Assembly: GCF_014633365.1 (NCBI RefSeq) | Contig: NC_068352.1 | Coordinates: 24,275,310-24,339,309 of the forward strand | Length of the DNA: 64,000 nucleotides | Direction: 5' to 3' | DNA from: Diospyros lotus | Taxonomy: Eukaryota; Streptophyta; Magnoliopsida; Ericales; Ebenaceae | Shown here: piece by piece, positions 46,281 to 58,357 of the stretch | Position numbering within the stretch: the stretch's first letter is position 1 | Layout of the letters: each line of letters starts with the position of its first letter | Translations under genes and position numbers: made by a program | Notes under the pieces: generated by a model | The model's database searches: none | The model's input: only the letters and a program-made list of their open reading frames with translations | Told to the model about the DNA's origin: nothing

Positions 46281-48872
46281 TGTAAGCACCCCCGCCCGGA
46301 TATCCCAGCCGCCCGGACTACCCGAACGGGAGTGCCTACGGGAGGAGGAGAAAAGTAATAAACACAAGACCAGCACCACCCTGGTATGCATACACAAAAA
46401 TAAAAGCAATGGAAGCGAAGCGAAACACATGCATGCACTACCGATGCCCCGCTAGTACAGTGGTCACAAGATCAATAAATGAAAACAGACTCCTGTGCCA
46501 ACATACACGAGACACAAGAAATGACCTGGCACAGTACAAAAATAAGAGAATAGACCCTACACAACCATCAGAGTTGACAGAGATTGATGGGACTGCCTGT
46601 ACACCATACCGACTTTGCTGCTAGACGCTGACTCCCTTGCTCGGACCCACGCTGGCACTACCTGGAATGATGGAAAGCAAAGTGAGTCGAGAGACTCAGC
46701 AAGCATAAGGAAAAGAAAGGCTGAGGGCTAAATATAACCGGAAAACTCTCCCCAAAATAAACCCCCAAATACACACAAGTCATGAGACGCTACAACACAA
46801 TAGTAGAGCATAATAAAAGCACATACCGGCCCTTGGGGCCCACATAAGACACACGGCACCCAAGTCCCATACCAACCTACCGCTGCCCTAAAAGGCAACA
46901 AATATGTCCACAAACCTGCACGCGCGATCATGGGCTGGTACTCCCATCGCCCATCCCCGTCGGTATTCCCGACAACCGAGCCATAGGCTCTCTCGGAACG
47001 GTACTCCCGTCTGAGAACTAATAACTACCAGTAGCCATGCAATGCACATAAAAATACAATGGCGTAGTTAGCATCAACGTGATACAAGGCGCCCATACAT
47101 CCAGGCATCAGGACATGTTCTGTCCACATAGTAAACCACACACGATGCATATGCCACGCTGGATGCAACCTAACCAAACTAGAATGTCCGTGTCCAAGCA
47201 TACTCAATAAATGGTTATCCCAATATGCATCCTGTACCCATGTGCATATCAAATCATGAACAGTAATACAATGTATCTAATCATGCAATAAATCACATAC
47301 CGGCAAAGCTAGTCAGTAGTGCCCGGCATCGATCAACGGCCAGTGACTAGGAGTGTCCACTCAACAGTCCACTTCAGGGTCGTACCGTAGTCTACCCCAA
47401 CGTCACCAACAATCGACCCCTGCTCTACTGCTCGATAGCTCTATTCGACCATAAATAAATCCGAGAAAAACCGTAAATAAACCTGATAAAATCATAAATA
47501 AACCCACCCGTCTAGGAACCTAGTTCCCAAGTTGGTTCGGCATCATTCCCAAAGGGAATGGGGGCTGTACAAACCCCCATAGGCACTCAACGAATAAAAT
47601 TCTAGAAGTCTCAGATTTAATTTAAATTAAAACAAATGAATAATAGTTCGACCAATAAGGCAAGGTGCCGAATTAAAGTAAGGGAAGTGATAAAATACAG
47701 AAAATCACGGGGTCTTTCACGGGAATTAAAGATCAGGAAGAGATGGTTAAGAGCTTGCCTTTACACGGCCGTTCCTTACTTTTCTTGCACACCCGCTGCC
47801 AAGAAAAATGCTCGTTGACAATAAATAAAATCGCAGTTTTAATTAAATAAATTTACCGTGTAATATAATTAATTTAGCTGTCTAAAATCCCACGTAAGCG
47901 CACCACAATTAAAATCTCAACGACTCTCATATTTATTTTAAATTAAATAACGCTAATAAAATTCTCGAAGCCAGCTTAATAAATTAAATTTTAAATCAAA
48001 CAACTCAAAATTCCATAATTAATAAACGAGCCGAAATAGACGAAGGGAGGGTATAAAATATGAGAAATCACAGGGTTTCTCACGGGAATTAAAGAATACG
48101 AGGAAAGGATTAGGAACTTGCCTGAAATCGGCTGATTCCTGTCTCTTTCGAGCTCCCGATGCAAATTAAATCATTTTCTAGCAAATAACACAATCGGGAC
48201 CCAAATTAATTAATTTTAATCGCGTAAAATTTATAATTTAAACACATAATACTTCTACTAATTTTTACCCACGTACCTGATCACTTCCCTTATCGAAAAA
48301 TCCTAAAATCCCTTTATTTTCCCCTTATTTTCTTCTTTTCTTCTCCTTTTCTTTCTTCTTCTTCCCCCTGCTCCTGCGCGTCCTGCTCTTACTCTTCTCT
48401 TTTCTTCTTTCCTCTTTTCCTTCTTTCTTCTTCTTTTCTTCTCTTCTTCTTCTTCTTCTTCTTCTCTTCTTCCTTTCTTCCACTCCCCTGTTCTTCTCCC
48501 AGCGGCCGCTGCCCCTGCTGCTGCTGCCGCGTCGCTCATGGCAACGACTTCTTTAAGCCACTGCTGCTCCTTGTCGGCCATGGCAGCGGCTGCCATGGCC
48601 GATTGGCCTTCGAGCTCTCGAGCTCGCTCTCTCTCTCTCTCTCTCTCTTTCTCTCGGTCTCTCTCCCTTACTCTATCTCTCACTCTCTGCTCACTCTCTG
48701 CTCACCCTCCCCCTGTCTCTCCTCTGCTCACTTTGAAAAACATGGCCACTGGCCATTCCACAGCTTCCACGCACATGCACACTGCCACACAAAATTATAA
48801 CACATTGATTAATTAACTAAATTTAATTTAGGTAAATTTAATTTACACTTTTATTAGTTTTAGGATATTACA
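46281..48872 (-). repeat. 3' LTR of the minus-strand element
   Basis: 2592 bp, TGTAAGCACC to GGATATTACA on the plus strand, next to the PPT. Frames within it (46409-46624, 46728-46931, 48303-48683, 48538-48816) all reappear in the other LTR and are not genes. Confidence 0.92.
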
Positions 48873-48885
48873 ATTCTCCCCTCCT
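48873..48885 (-). other. polypurine tract of the minus-strand element
   Basis: The minus strand reads AGGAGGGGAGAAT right before the LTR start TGTAATATCC. A second similar tract, AAGGAGGGGAGATC, lies inside the element at 49660-49675. Confidence 0.85.
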
Positions 48886-49699
48886 TAATAGAATTTCGTC
48901 CTCGAAATTCGCATCTAGTCTATGTCCTTAAGATACGCTTACACCGCTCGTCATATTACGCAACATCACCTTCAGGACATTCCATATCATCATTTTCTAA
49001 TTCTCCCAAGTCAAAGTCTACTACACATCCGGTTTGACTTAATATACTAGCATATCTTCCCAATTGGAACACGATATGACCATTAATACCTTAACCCGCT
49101 TAAGGAACTTCATCAATCATATTACCTACAACCACAAAGTTTACCTATTATAAAGTCATAATCCAATCGTTCCTCAAGGCTATCTCGCATTTTCATTGCA
49201 TTTCCGTTTGATACAATCGCGACTACATATCCACCAAAAGGTAACTCATAGTTCAGAGGTATTCAATCCCAATGATAACCTAATTCGCAGCCCTAAGCTC
49301 AATGCAGAAGCAGATAACTACAAATATTACCGGAAACGACAGGAGTGGGGCCATCCTCTTGCATAACGAGAGGCTAGTACTCAGTAACGTGACGCGAACC
49401 TGTCACGTACTTACGATTCATAGGAGCGTGGAAACGACACGACATACTCAATCAAGAATTCAATAACAATATCCTTTAGTCTGACTCTTTCCAACTGATT
49501 CTTAACCAGATACACAACATTTTCTCGGCAGTACTTTCTTCCACAATTTGCCGCGTATGCCCGAGGTTCTGTCAATAAGTAGGGGTGATCATTTAATTAG
49601 GACTATCTAGGAATAATCGTTATCCAGTCAATATATATTGAGGTCTAGACGTCACCAGATCTCCCCTCCTTAAGGAAATCGGCGTACCTAATTGTGACT

Positions 49700-50840
49700 T
49701 ATTCGGTGACTACTAACCCTTAATCTTGTCCTGCTGCTGATTTTAACTCCCAATAGCTAGTTGGGTACACCTCATCTCGATCGCTAAGTACAAACCTTGA
49801 CTTCCTCGAGATTTTATACGGTAGCTAGGACTCAATCTTTAGAACCGGTGTTATCTGCTCTGTAGCCTGCGCGACTAAAAGCACCTCGCCGTATCAGTAG
49901 CCCTTCTAATCCGCACGGCGTCTCATAAGTCTCCTCACAACGAGAAGTAACTGACGAGGGTAAAACATGCCGGGCTAGCATAACAAGCCATCTCATGTTT
50001 CTGCCGATGTACCACTTGACCAGCACCCAGAGGAGTCTCATCTCCTCAACCGGTCAATAACCGACCCTAGGGCATGTGGTCTGTGATTAGTACCGAACGT
50101 ACTCATAGCAACCACTATTCCTACAGCAAAACCCAATAGTTACTTAACCCTATAACTAACTTCAGTCCTAGCCATACACCCTGGTATCTCCCACCACATC
50201 AAATCTTAGAGGGGTTTTCTTATTTCCAATTCACTTTACCAAATATGCTCCACGGCAGCTCAAAACATCTACCATCACCTTTGCCTTACCCTATTTATTA
50301 CAGAATCTTACAGCCTTAGCTCTTCGTCACACCAACTGCGACGTCACCCGTACTCCGCTCTACTTGTGAGAACTAAACACCTACACCCTATCTAGGTAGT
50401 AATGCTAAATCTCCAAATAACATGACCGCTGTAAACTCCAAGTTCATAAGTCCATAATAATCCCTCAATAAATTCCCATCACAGATCTCTCTTGGGACTT
50501 CGTATTGATGTTCCAATTTATCCTTCTAGATTCGATTAAACTTAGGGTGGATGCTCTAAACCTCCAAGGAAATGCAAACCCCTCAGAACCTCAATTTACC
50601 ATCAGACTTCTATAGCACATTCCCACATAGTGGGACCTTTCCGTGCCACTCTTGGTAAAATCCAATCACAAACCTCCAACTCACATGAAATTGACACTAG
50701 CCTTAATAGGGCATCGACAACACCTAGCAAGACCAAGGGAACTCCGGACCTCTATCTCTGTCACTGGTCCCGACCAATCCATAAATATTGCGAAGGCGAC
50801 GGTCAGCCCAAATGGCATGGCCATGAACTCATAGCAGTCG
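49700..50840 (-). pseudogene. eroded pol scraps (RT, RNase H, integrase) of the minus-strand element
   Basis: In minus-strand order: an RT scrap at about 50830-50700 reads MPFGLT and AIFMD, then jumps straight to a PVTEIEVRSSLGLA stretch that in the chromovirus lies some 80 codons further on, so an internal deletion has removed the catalytic FIDD box. An RNase H scrap (LEFTAV, about 50440-50390) corresponds to DLELAVV. Integrase scraps follow, with SDRDEVYPTSYWE at about 49790-49745 corresponding to SDRDPRFTSRFWE. Frames shift and stop repeatedly between scraps. It is a heavily decayed gypsy pol, not an unrelated non-coding interior. Confidence 0.75.
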
Positions 50841-51920
50841 TACAAGTACAACAAACAATCATTAAAAAAACACCTCAGAATTAGCCCAACAAATCATCTG
50901 CTCGGAAGGGAAGACATTTATGCCTCAAGTCTGCCCGGTTCAATTGCAAGGTCAATCCCTTACTAAGGCAAATCTCTAAGAAAGTCAAGAGTATCCCTAT
51001 CTCATTCGCAACTGGGGAAAGAATCCAGCCGCACACACCCTTATCATGAGCAACGTGCGCCTTAAACGCAACTTTAAAAGTTCCCTTAATCACTTCCCTT
51101 AGACGAGGTACGTGTTATCTCTAATCTACATCACCAATAGACAATGATTAGAGGCCCAACAAGTCCATCACAAGTCAGGTATCCAATCCACTTGGTCCCA
51201 GCAAAAATTATCTGCAACCAAATGTCCATCGCAGGTCAAACCTGTGACTTTCCAGGTCATACTATTCATCACATCAAGTCACTAGGATACTCTTTGCTAA
51301 TAGCAATGCCTACTTGATTCGTAGGGATCCCAAGGCTCATAAGTTTACTAAATATATCTCATTACATGATACCCTCAAGCATTGTACCTGGTGTTTCCCA
51401 CACCATTCCCATCCTTACCAAATTCATAAGTTACAATCATACACTTACATTATAGCCCTCTAATAATCTCACTAAGTACTCTTCTTTGTCTTGCTTGCCT
51501 CCCCATCCCGAAGCAAACTCCTGTTCCCACCGACACCATAAGCAATCCAATGCTGGGAGATCATCCTGATTGGGTAGGGATACACCGAGATCTGGGCCTC
51601 CGGGTTCTATTGGGAATACTCAAAATCTGCATACAACACCAAACATCAGGCAACTTTATTAAGGCGAAACTACCATCTTACCCAAACACCTAGGGATAGA
51701 CACAAGTCCTAAATAAACCCTATTCATACCACCTCACGGTCCCATCCTAACGTGCCTTATCACCCATGCACGAACATAAATTGGGACACAGTCTCTCACA
51801 CGAATAAAAAAAAACTCAACTTGACGCAACCTAACCCTATTCAGTTCACCTAGACCTCCCTAATTCTACCCAACAACCTTGGTGTACAGGAACTTGTCCC
51901 TCAAAATTGGCTCAAACTAC
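50841..51920 (-). other. leader and gag region of the minus-strand element, eroded
   Basis: The first 80 bp after the PBS keep the chromovirus leader wording (GGGACAAGT, CTGTACACCAAGG). Beyond it I find no credible gag frame and no zinc knuckle. Confidence 0.5.
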
Positions 51921-51932
51921 GCTCTGATACCA
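51921..51932 (-). other. primer binding site of the minus-strand element
   Basis: The minus strand reads TGGTATCAGAGC, an exact initiator-Met type site, four bases from the LTR at 51937. Confidence 0.92.
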
Positions 51933-51936
51933 ACAA

Positions 51937-54495
51937 TGTAAGCACCCCCGTCCGGATATCCCAGCCGCCCGGACTACCCGAACGGGAGCGCTTACGGGAG
52001 GAGGAGAAAAGTAATAAACACAAGACCAGCACCACCCTGGCATGCATACACAAAAATAAGAACAACGGAAGCGAAGTGAAACACATGCATGCACTACCGG
52101 TGCCCCGCTAGCACAGCAGTCACAAGATCAATAAATGAAAACAGACTCCTGTGCCAACATACACGAGACACAAGAAATGACCTGGCACAGTACAAAAATA
52201 AAAGAATAGACCCTACACAACCATCAGAGTTGACAGAGATTGATGGGACTGCCTGTACACCATACCGACTTTGCTGCTAGACGCTGACTCCCTTGCTCGG
52301 ACCCACGCTGGCACTACCTGGAATGATGGAAAGCAAAGTGAGTCGAGAGACTCAGCAAGCATAAGGAAAAGAAAGGCTGAGGGCTAAATATAACCGGAAA
52401 ACTCTCCCCAAAATAAACCCCCAGATACACACAAGTCATGAGACGCTACAACACAATAGTAGAGCATAATAAAAGCACATACCGGCCCTTGGGGCCCACA
52501 TAAGACACACGGCACCCAAGTCCCATACCAACCTGTCGCTGCCGTGAACGGTAACAAATATGTCCACAAACCTGCACGCGTGATCCCGGGCTGGTACTCC
52601 CATCGCCCATCCCCATCGGTACTCTCGACAACCGAGCCATAGGCTCCCTCGGAACGGTACTCCCGTCCGAGAACTAATAACTACCAGTAGCCATGCAATG
52701 CACATAAAAATGCAATGGTGTAGTGAGCATCAACGTGATGCAAGGCGCCCATACATCCAGGCATCAGGCCATGCTCCGTCCACATAGTAAACCACACACG
52801 ATGCATATGCCGCGCTGGATGCAACCTAACCAAACTAGAATGTCCGTGTCCAAGCATACTCAATAAATGGTTATCCCAATATGCATCACGTACCCATGTG
52901 CATATCAAATTATGAACAGTAATACAATGTATCTAATCATGCAATAAATCACATACCGGCAGAGCTAGTCAGCAGTGTCCGGCACCAGTCAACGGCCAAT
53001 GACTAGGAGTGTCCACTCAACGGTCCACTTCAGGGCCGTACTATAGTCTACCCCAACGTTACCAACAATCGACCCCTGCCCTACTGCTCGATAGCTCTAT
53101 TCGACCATAAATAAATCCGAGAAAAACCGTAAATAAACCCGATAAAATCATAAATAAACCTGCCCGTCTAGGAACCTAGTTCCCAAGCTGGTTCGGCATC
53201 ATTCCCAAAGGGAATGGGGGCTGTACAAACCCCCATAGGCACTCAACGAATAAAATTCTAGAAGTCTCGGATTTAATTTAAATTAAAACAAATGAATAAT
53301 AGTTTGACCAATAAGGCAAGGTGCCGAATTAAAGTAAGGGAGGTGATAAAATACAGAAAATCACGGGGTCTTCCACGGGAATTAAAGATCAGGAAGAGAT
53401 GGTTAAGAGCTTGCCTTTACACGGCCGTTCCTTGCTTTTCTTGCACACCCGCTGCGAAGAAAAATGCTTACTGACAATAAATAAAATCGCAGTTTTAATT
53501 AAATAAATTTACCGTGTAATATAATTAATTTAGCCGTCTAAAATCTCACGTAAGCGCACCACAATTAAAATCTCAACGACTCTCATATTTATTTTAAATT
53601 AAATCACGCTAATAAAATCCTCGAAGCCAGCTTAACAAATTAAATTTTAAATCAAACAACTCAAAATTTCATAATTAATAAACGAGCCGAAATAGACGAA
53701 GGGAGGGTATAAAATATGAGAAATCACAGGGTTTCTCACGGGAATTAAAGAATACGAGGAAAGGATTAGAAACTTGCCTGAAATCGGCTGATTCCTGTCT
53801 CTTTCGAGCTCCCGATGCAAATTAAATCATTTTCTAGCAAATAACACAACCGGGACCCAAATTAATTAATTTTAATCGCGTAAAATTTATAATTTAAACA
53901 CATAATACTTCTACTAATTTTTACCCACGTACCTGATCACTTCCCTTATCGAAAAATCTCAAAATCCCTTTATTTTCCCCTTATTTTCTTCTCCTTTTCT
54001 TTCTTCTTCTTCTTCTTCTTCTTCCCCCTGCTCCTGCGCGTCCTGCTCTTCCTCTTCTCTTTTCTTCTTTCCTCTTTTCCTTATTTCTTCTTCTTCTTCT
54101 TCTTCTCTTCTTCCTTTCTTCCTCTCCCCTGTTCTTCTCCCAGCGGCCGTTGCCCCTCCTGCTGCTGCTGCAGCGTCGCTCATGGCAGCAGCTTCTTCAA
54201 GCCGCTGCTGCTCCTTGTCGGCCATGGCAGCGGCTGCCATGGCCGATTGGCCTTCGAGCTCTCGAGCTCGCTCTCTCTCTCTCTCTTTCTCTCGATCTCT
54301 CTCCCTTACTTTATCTCTCACTCTCTGCTCACTCTCTGCTCACCCTCCCCCTGTCTCTCCTCTACTCACTTTGAAAAACATGGCCACTGGCCATTCCACA
54401 GCTTCCACGCACATGCACACTGCCACACAAAATTATAACACATTGATTAATTAACTAAATTTAATTTACACTTTTATTAGTTTTAGGATATTACA
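51937..54495 (-). repeat. 5' LTR of the minus-strand element
   Basis: 2559 bp, TGTAAGCACC to GGATATTACA on the plus strand, adjoining the PBS. It aligns along its length with 46281-48872. Confidence 0.92.
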
Positions 54496-57400
54496 GGCCG
54501 AGGGTGCACGCGAGGCTGGGAGGAAATTTGTGATTTTTTTTCCAAAGAGACGCCGAAAACGGCGTCATTTAAGGCTGAGGCGGTGGGCTGTGCTGGCTGC
54601 CACGCGGCAGCACCTGATGCTCCAATTTCCTTTCCTTTTTAAGGTCGAGAACGGGTGGTAATTAAGGGGATTTTAACAGCAAGCAAAGGGAGAAATTACA
54701 GAGGAAAAATGGCGCGCGCAGAAGCTAAAATGGAGGAGAAAATTATGAAGAAATTGGAGAGAAACCCAGTTTAATTAAAGTTTAAGTATGCAGGTAAATT
54801 AAACAAATTACGTGAATTAATTTGTGTGGTTTGAAATTCAATTTAGGGTGTAATTTTATTAATTTTGGTTGATTATACTGTTGTTACGTAGCGTGTATTA
54901 TTTTGGTGGCATTTAAGCATAAAAAGGGTGTAAACGACTAGATACAGGCAAGCTCTCATCTACCCTTAGGATTTCTTTCCACTTTACGAATCCCTCGTAT
55001 TCCCTTAATTCATTTCGGTTTCTCGTATTAATATATATATATAAATGGAGGATATTATTGGCGTTATTTAATAAATATGAGGTTTATTGAGATTTTATTT
55101 GAGGTGCGCCTACGTAGGATTTTAGACGGTTAAATTAATTATATTACACAGTGGATTTATTTAATTAAGGCTGCGATTTAATTTATTACCAGCACACGTT
55201 TTACTTTGCAGCGAGAGTGCAAGAAAAACAAGAAACGGCCGTGTAAAGGTAAGTTCTTTATACCCTCATTGTCGATTCTTTCGTTGTCAATTTATTTGAC
55301 CTCCCTTCGTTGGTTTCGGTTGTTAATAAATTATGAAATTTTAAACGGTTTGTTTTAAAATTTAATTTATTCAACTGGTTTCGAGGGTTTTGATCATTGG
55401 TTGCCTACGGGGGTTTGTATCACCCCCAAGCCTATGGGAATGATGTCGTACTCACCTAGGGCTAGGGTCTTAGCTGATTATGTAGTATTATGGATTTTTG
55501 GTTGTTTATAGGCTAGAGCGGTTGTGCAGTGGGGGCAAGGATCGGCTGTTCGGTGACGGTGTGACTGTCGTATGATTTATCTTAGGCCGTCGGCTGGTCT
55601 CTTCTAATCACTGACTGCTAATCGGTGCCAGGCACTGTTGACTAGCTCTGTCGTTATATGATTATAGCATGCCTGGTTATGTTTTATTTTTGTTGCATGA
55701 TTTGATATGCACATGGGTACAAGCTGCATGTTGGGTTTATCATGATTTGGTTATGCTTGGTCACGGACATGCTAGCTTGGTCAGGTTACATCCAGCACGG
55801 GCATATGCATCGCGTGTGGTTTACTATATGGGCGAAGCATGGCCTGATACTTGGATGTATGGGCACCAGTGTATCACGTTGATGCTCGCTATGCCATTGC
55901 ATTTTTATGTGCATTGCATGACTACTGGTAGTATATAGTTCTCGGACGGGAGTACCGTTCCGAGGGAGCCCATGGCTCGGGTGTTGGGAGTAACGACATG
56001 GACAGGTGACGGGAGTACCGACCTGGGACAGCGCGCGCAGATTTGCTGGAGGTATTTGTTACCGTCCAGGGCAGCGACAGGTTAATATGGGAGTTGGGTG
56101 CCATGTGTCTTGTGTGGCCCCAAAGAACCGGTATGTGCTTTTATTATGCTATGTTATTGTGTTATAGCGTTTCATGGCTTGTATGTACATGGGGGTTTAT
56201 TCCAGGGAGAGTTTTCTGGATATGTTCAACCTTCAGCCTTTATTTCCTTATGCTTGCTGAGTCTCTCGACTCAGTTTGCTTTCCATCATTCCAGGTAGTG
56301 GCAGCGTGGGCCATGGCAAGGAGTCTTCTTCTAGCGGCAGAGTCGGTATGGTGTACAGGCAGTCTCGTCAGTCTCTGTCAACTCTGATATCTGAGTAGGA
56401 TTTACTCTATTATTTTGCACTGTGCCAGATCTCTCCTCGAGTCTCGTGTATGTCGGCACAAGAGTCTGTGTTCATTTATTTATCATGTAACCGTTGTGTT
56501 AGCGGGGTACCCGTAGTGCACGCATGTGTTTAGCTTCGCTTCCGTTGTTCTTAATTTCTTGTATGCATGCCAGGGTAGTTTCTGTCTTGTATTTCATTCT
56601 TTCTCCTCCCGTAGGCGCTCTCATTCGGGTATTCTAGGTGGTTGGGAATATCCGGGCGAGGGTGCTTACAGCAATTCCTTATTATTCTCTCTCTCTCATC
56701 AATCAACTTCTTCGGCCCGCTTTTCCCGTCACTAGCACATTCTTTGCTTTTAAATTATTTATCAAATAAATTATTTGTTATGATTAATGAACACGATTAA
56801 TCATGATGACTACCATCCATATATATTACTGGTTTTGCAAATGCACACAATAGGGAGCCCTTGGGTTTCCCCACCATGGGCGGTCACGGAAACCTAGGTT
56901 CTCCGACCCTTCACGGTTGGGAAAGCCCATGTTCCCCAGTTCTCACACCGTGGGTGGTCAATGAAGCTTAGGTTCCCCGATCGCGAGGTGTCAAGGAAGC
57001 TTGAGTTCCTCAACCCCAGCCCCCATGGTTGGGAACTTGTCCATTCTCAATCGAGGTCTGACGATACTTGTTTTGAGCATTTTTTTTGTGAGAGGCAACA
57101 AACGACATTGACAACCCATTTCATTTTCGAACTCTGGGTTCCTATGTCATCAATATTTTTACATAATCATTCAATGTATAGAAGAAAGTAGATAAAAATG
57201 AGAAAAATGGGAGAAATGACTGTAACTGATAGGAGAAACTCATGGTAAGTGATTGGAGAAATGGCTATGAAGAGTAAATAAGAAAGAAAGAAAAAGTGAT
57301 TGTTAGAAAGGTAATAAAGAGTTTTTAAGTGATTGTTAGAAAGGTAATAAAGAGTTTTTAACGCATAGTAGTTGAGGAATATCAAGAGTGGATTGTAAAG

Positions 57401-57524
57401 AGCAATAAAATGGCTGTCAAAAGAGTAATAAAGAATTTTTAATGTAGAGTAGTTGAGGGATATTAAATGTTAACTTTGAAAGAGCAATAATATGGAATGA
57501 GGATAGAATTTTCCTAAGATAAAA

Positions 57525-58302
57525 CACAAGGCCCTCTTCGTTTTCGGTGATTTGGCTGTGTCCAATGAAGAAACAGATTCCCTGTTAAGTTGGGAAAAAA
57601 AAAAAACTAATGGTCGCAGCCCTTTTCCTCTCCAAGAAATATGTTCCAATTTCTTTTCTTAAAATGTAGTTTTTCTCCTCATAAAAGTTGGGGACATTTT
57701 TTACATCCATCCTTTGCAAAAGTTGCTTTTTCTTGAGAAAACTTATTTAATTGCTAGCTCCCAATTGGTTTTAATATGATAATTTTTTAAGATGTTATAG
57801 ATTATTTATTAATTAATATATAGATTGAAAAGGTTAAAATATAAATAATTTTTTAAATTTTTTTTATTTTTAATGTATTTGTTAAACTTATTTAACAACC
57901 CTTAAAAAAGATATCGCGTAATTTCTTATCTGATATTTTTTAAATATATTTATCTTTCACTTTTTCTAGATAAGCATATATTAGACTTTATTGATAAAAA
58001 AAAATAACATATGTCATTTAATGTATTTTAAAAATTTTAACAAATAATTTGATAAAAATTTTAAAATATTTCTCAACCTTATTTTGACTATTTTATATTT
58101 TAGTTCAGAAAATATTCAAAATTTATCTTGATACAACTTTATCTTACTAATTTTAATAAATATTACCTAATAATATTAATAATAGGTCATAATAGTAGTA
58201 GGTAGATTTATTATTGATTTTAAGCTAATCTCATAATTTGTTCAACCTAATGAGCAAAGGTAAAAGTAGAAGAAACCAAGTAAAGATAAATTTATTTATA
58301 AC
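57525..58302. other. non-coding right end of segment B
   Basis: It matches 16630-17480. AT-rich, with no gene seen. Homology with A stops near 58285. Confidence 0.6.
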
Positions 58303-58357
58303 ATTACTTTACTCATTATTTCTTGAAAATAATAACATCAACCACTCAATCAATGCA

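Larger units (their letters stand above)
46281..54495 (-). mobile_element. complete LTR retrotransposon with eroded interior (TSD GGCCG)
   Basis: 8215 bp inserted in the solo LTR, with GGCCG at 46276-46280 and 54496-54500. LTRs are 46281-48872 and 51937-54495. The PBS, read on the minus strand, is at 51932-51921 and the PPT at 48873-48885. The interior of 3064 bp has no open frame over 85 codons and holds only scraps of pol. It is about 1.8 kb shorter than the chromovirus interior, so it is a deletion derivative that would need proteins from elsewhere. The LTRs are alike, with small indels in the CTT tract and a 13 bp indel near 48830. Confidence 0.93.
45752..56670 (+). mobile_element. solo LTR inside the MULE (TSD GCAAT)
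   Basis: A plus-strand LTR runs 45752-46280, is interrupted, and continues 54501-56670 (about 2.70 kb in all). It begins TGTAATATCCCG, ends GGGTGCTTACA, and has GCAAT at 45747-45751 and 56671-56675. From about 55250 onward it is close to the chromovirus LTR (compare 55250-55330 with 23850-23930); before that it resembles the reverse of the LTR at 40146-42905. It may be a mosaic of two LTR types. Confidence 0.9.
45114..57514. mobile_element. non-autonomous MULE hosting two nested LTR insertions (TSD TAAGATAAAA)
   Basis: Starts GGAAAATTCTATCCTCA at 45114 and ends TGAGGATAGAATTTTCC at 57514, a perfect 17 bp inverted end that continues imperfectly for some 20 bp. The 10 bp TAAGATAAAA flanks it at 45104-45113 and 57515-57524 (a 9 bp TSD plus a chance T is possible). 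Copy A lacks it (16611-16630). Without the LTR nest it is about 1.47 kb. Its interior has GC-rich blocks of short paired motifs about CCCCGA, GGGAAC and GGTTCCCC (45340-45535, 56850-57050), recalling the core of the MULE at 36566. The ends GG(G/A)AAATTCTATCC are shared with that element. Confidence 0.88.
32715..58285 (+). repeat. segmental duplication, copy B
   Basis: Counterpart of copy A (3885-17480). It is longer because of insertions at 34861, 35740, 38541, 39224, 39423 and 45114. The right limit is where GTAAAGAT (17472-17480 in A, about 58277-58285 here) is followed by unrelated sequence. Its left limit is less sure, since the first 60-80 bp align poorly. Confidence 0.85.

Noticed and set aside
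48303..48816. Frames of 126, 92 and 65 codons in an LTR
   Set aside because: They recur in the sister LTR at 53959-54454 with frame-changing indels and lie in CTT and TCTC tracts.
51901..52908. Small frames of 60-89 codons repeated in several LTRs (also near 7251-7679, 24271-25339, 31438-32404, 40062-41077, 55669-56387)
   Set aside because: They recur because the LTRs are homologous; the frames are broken differently in each copy and show no domain.
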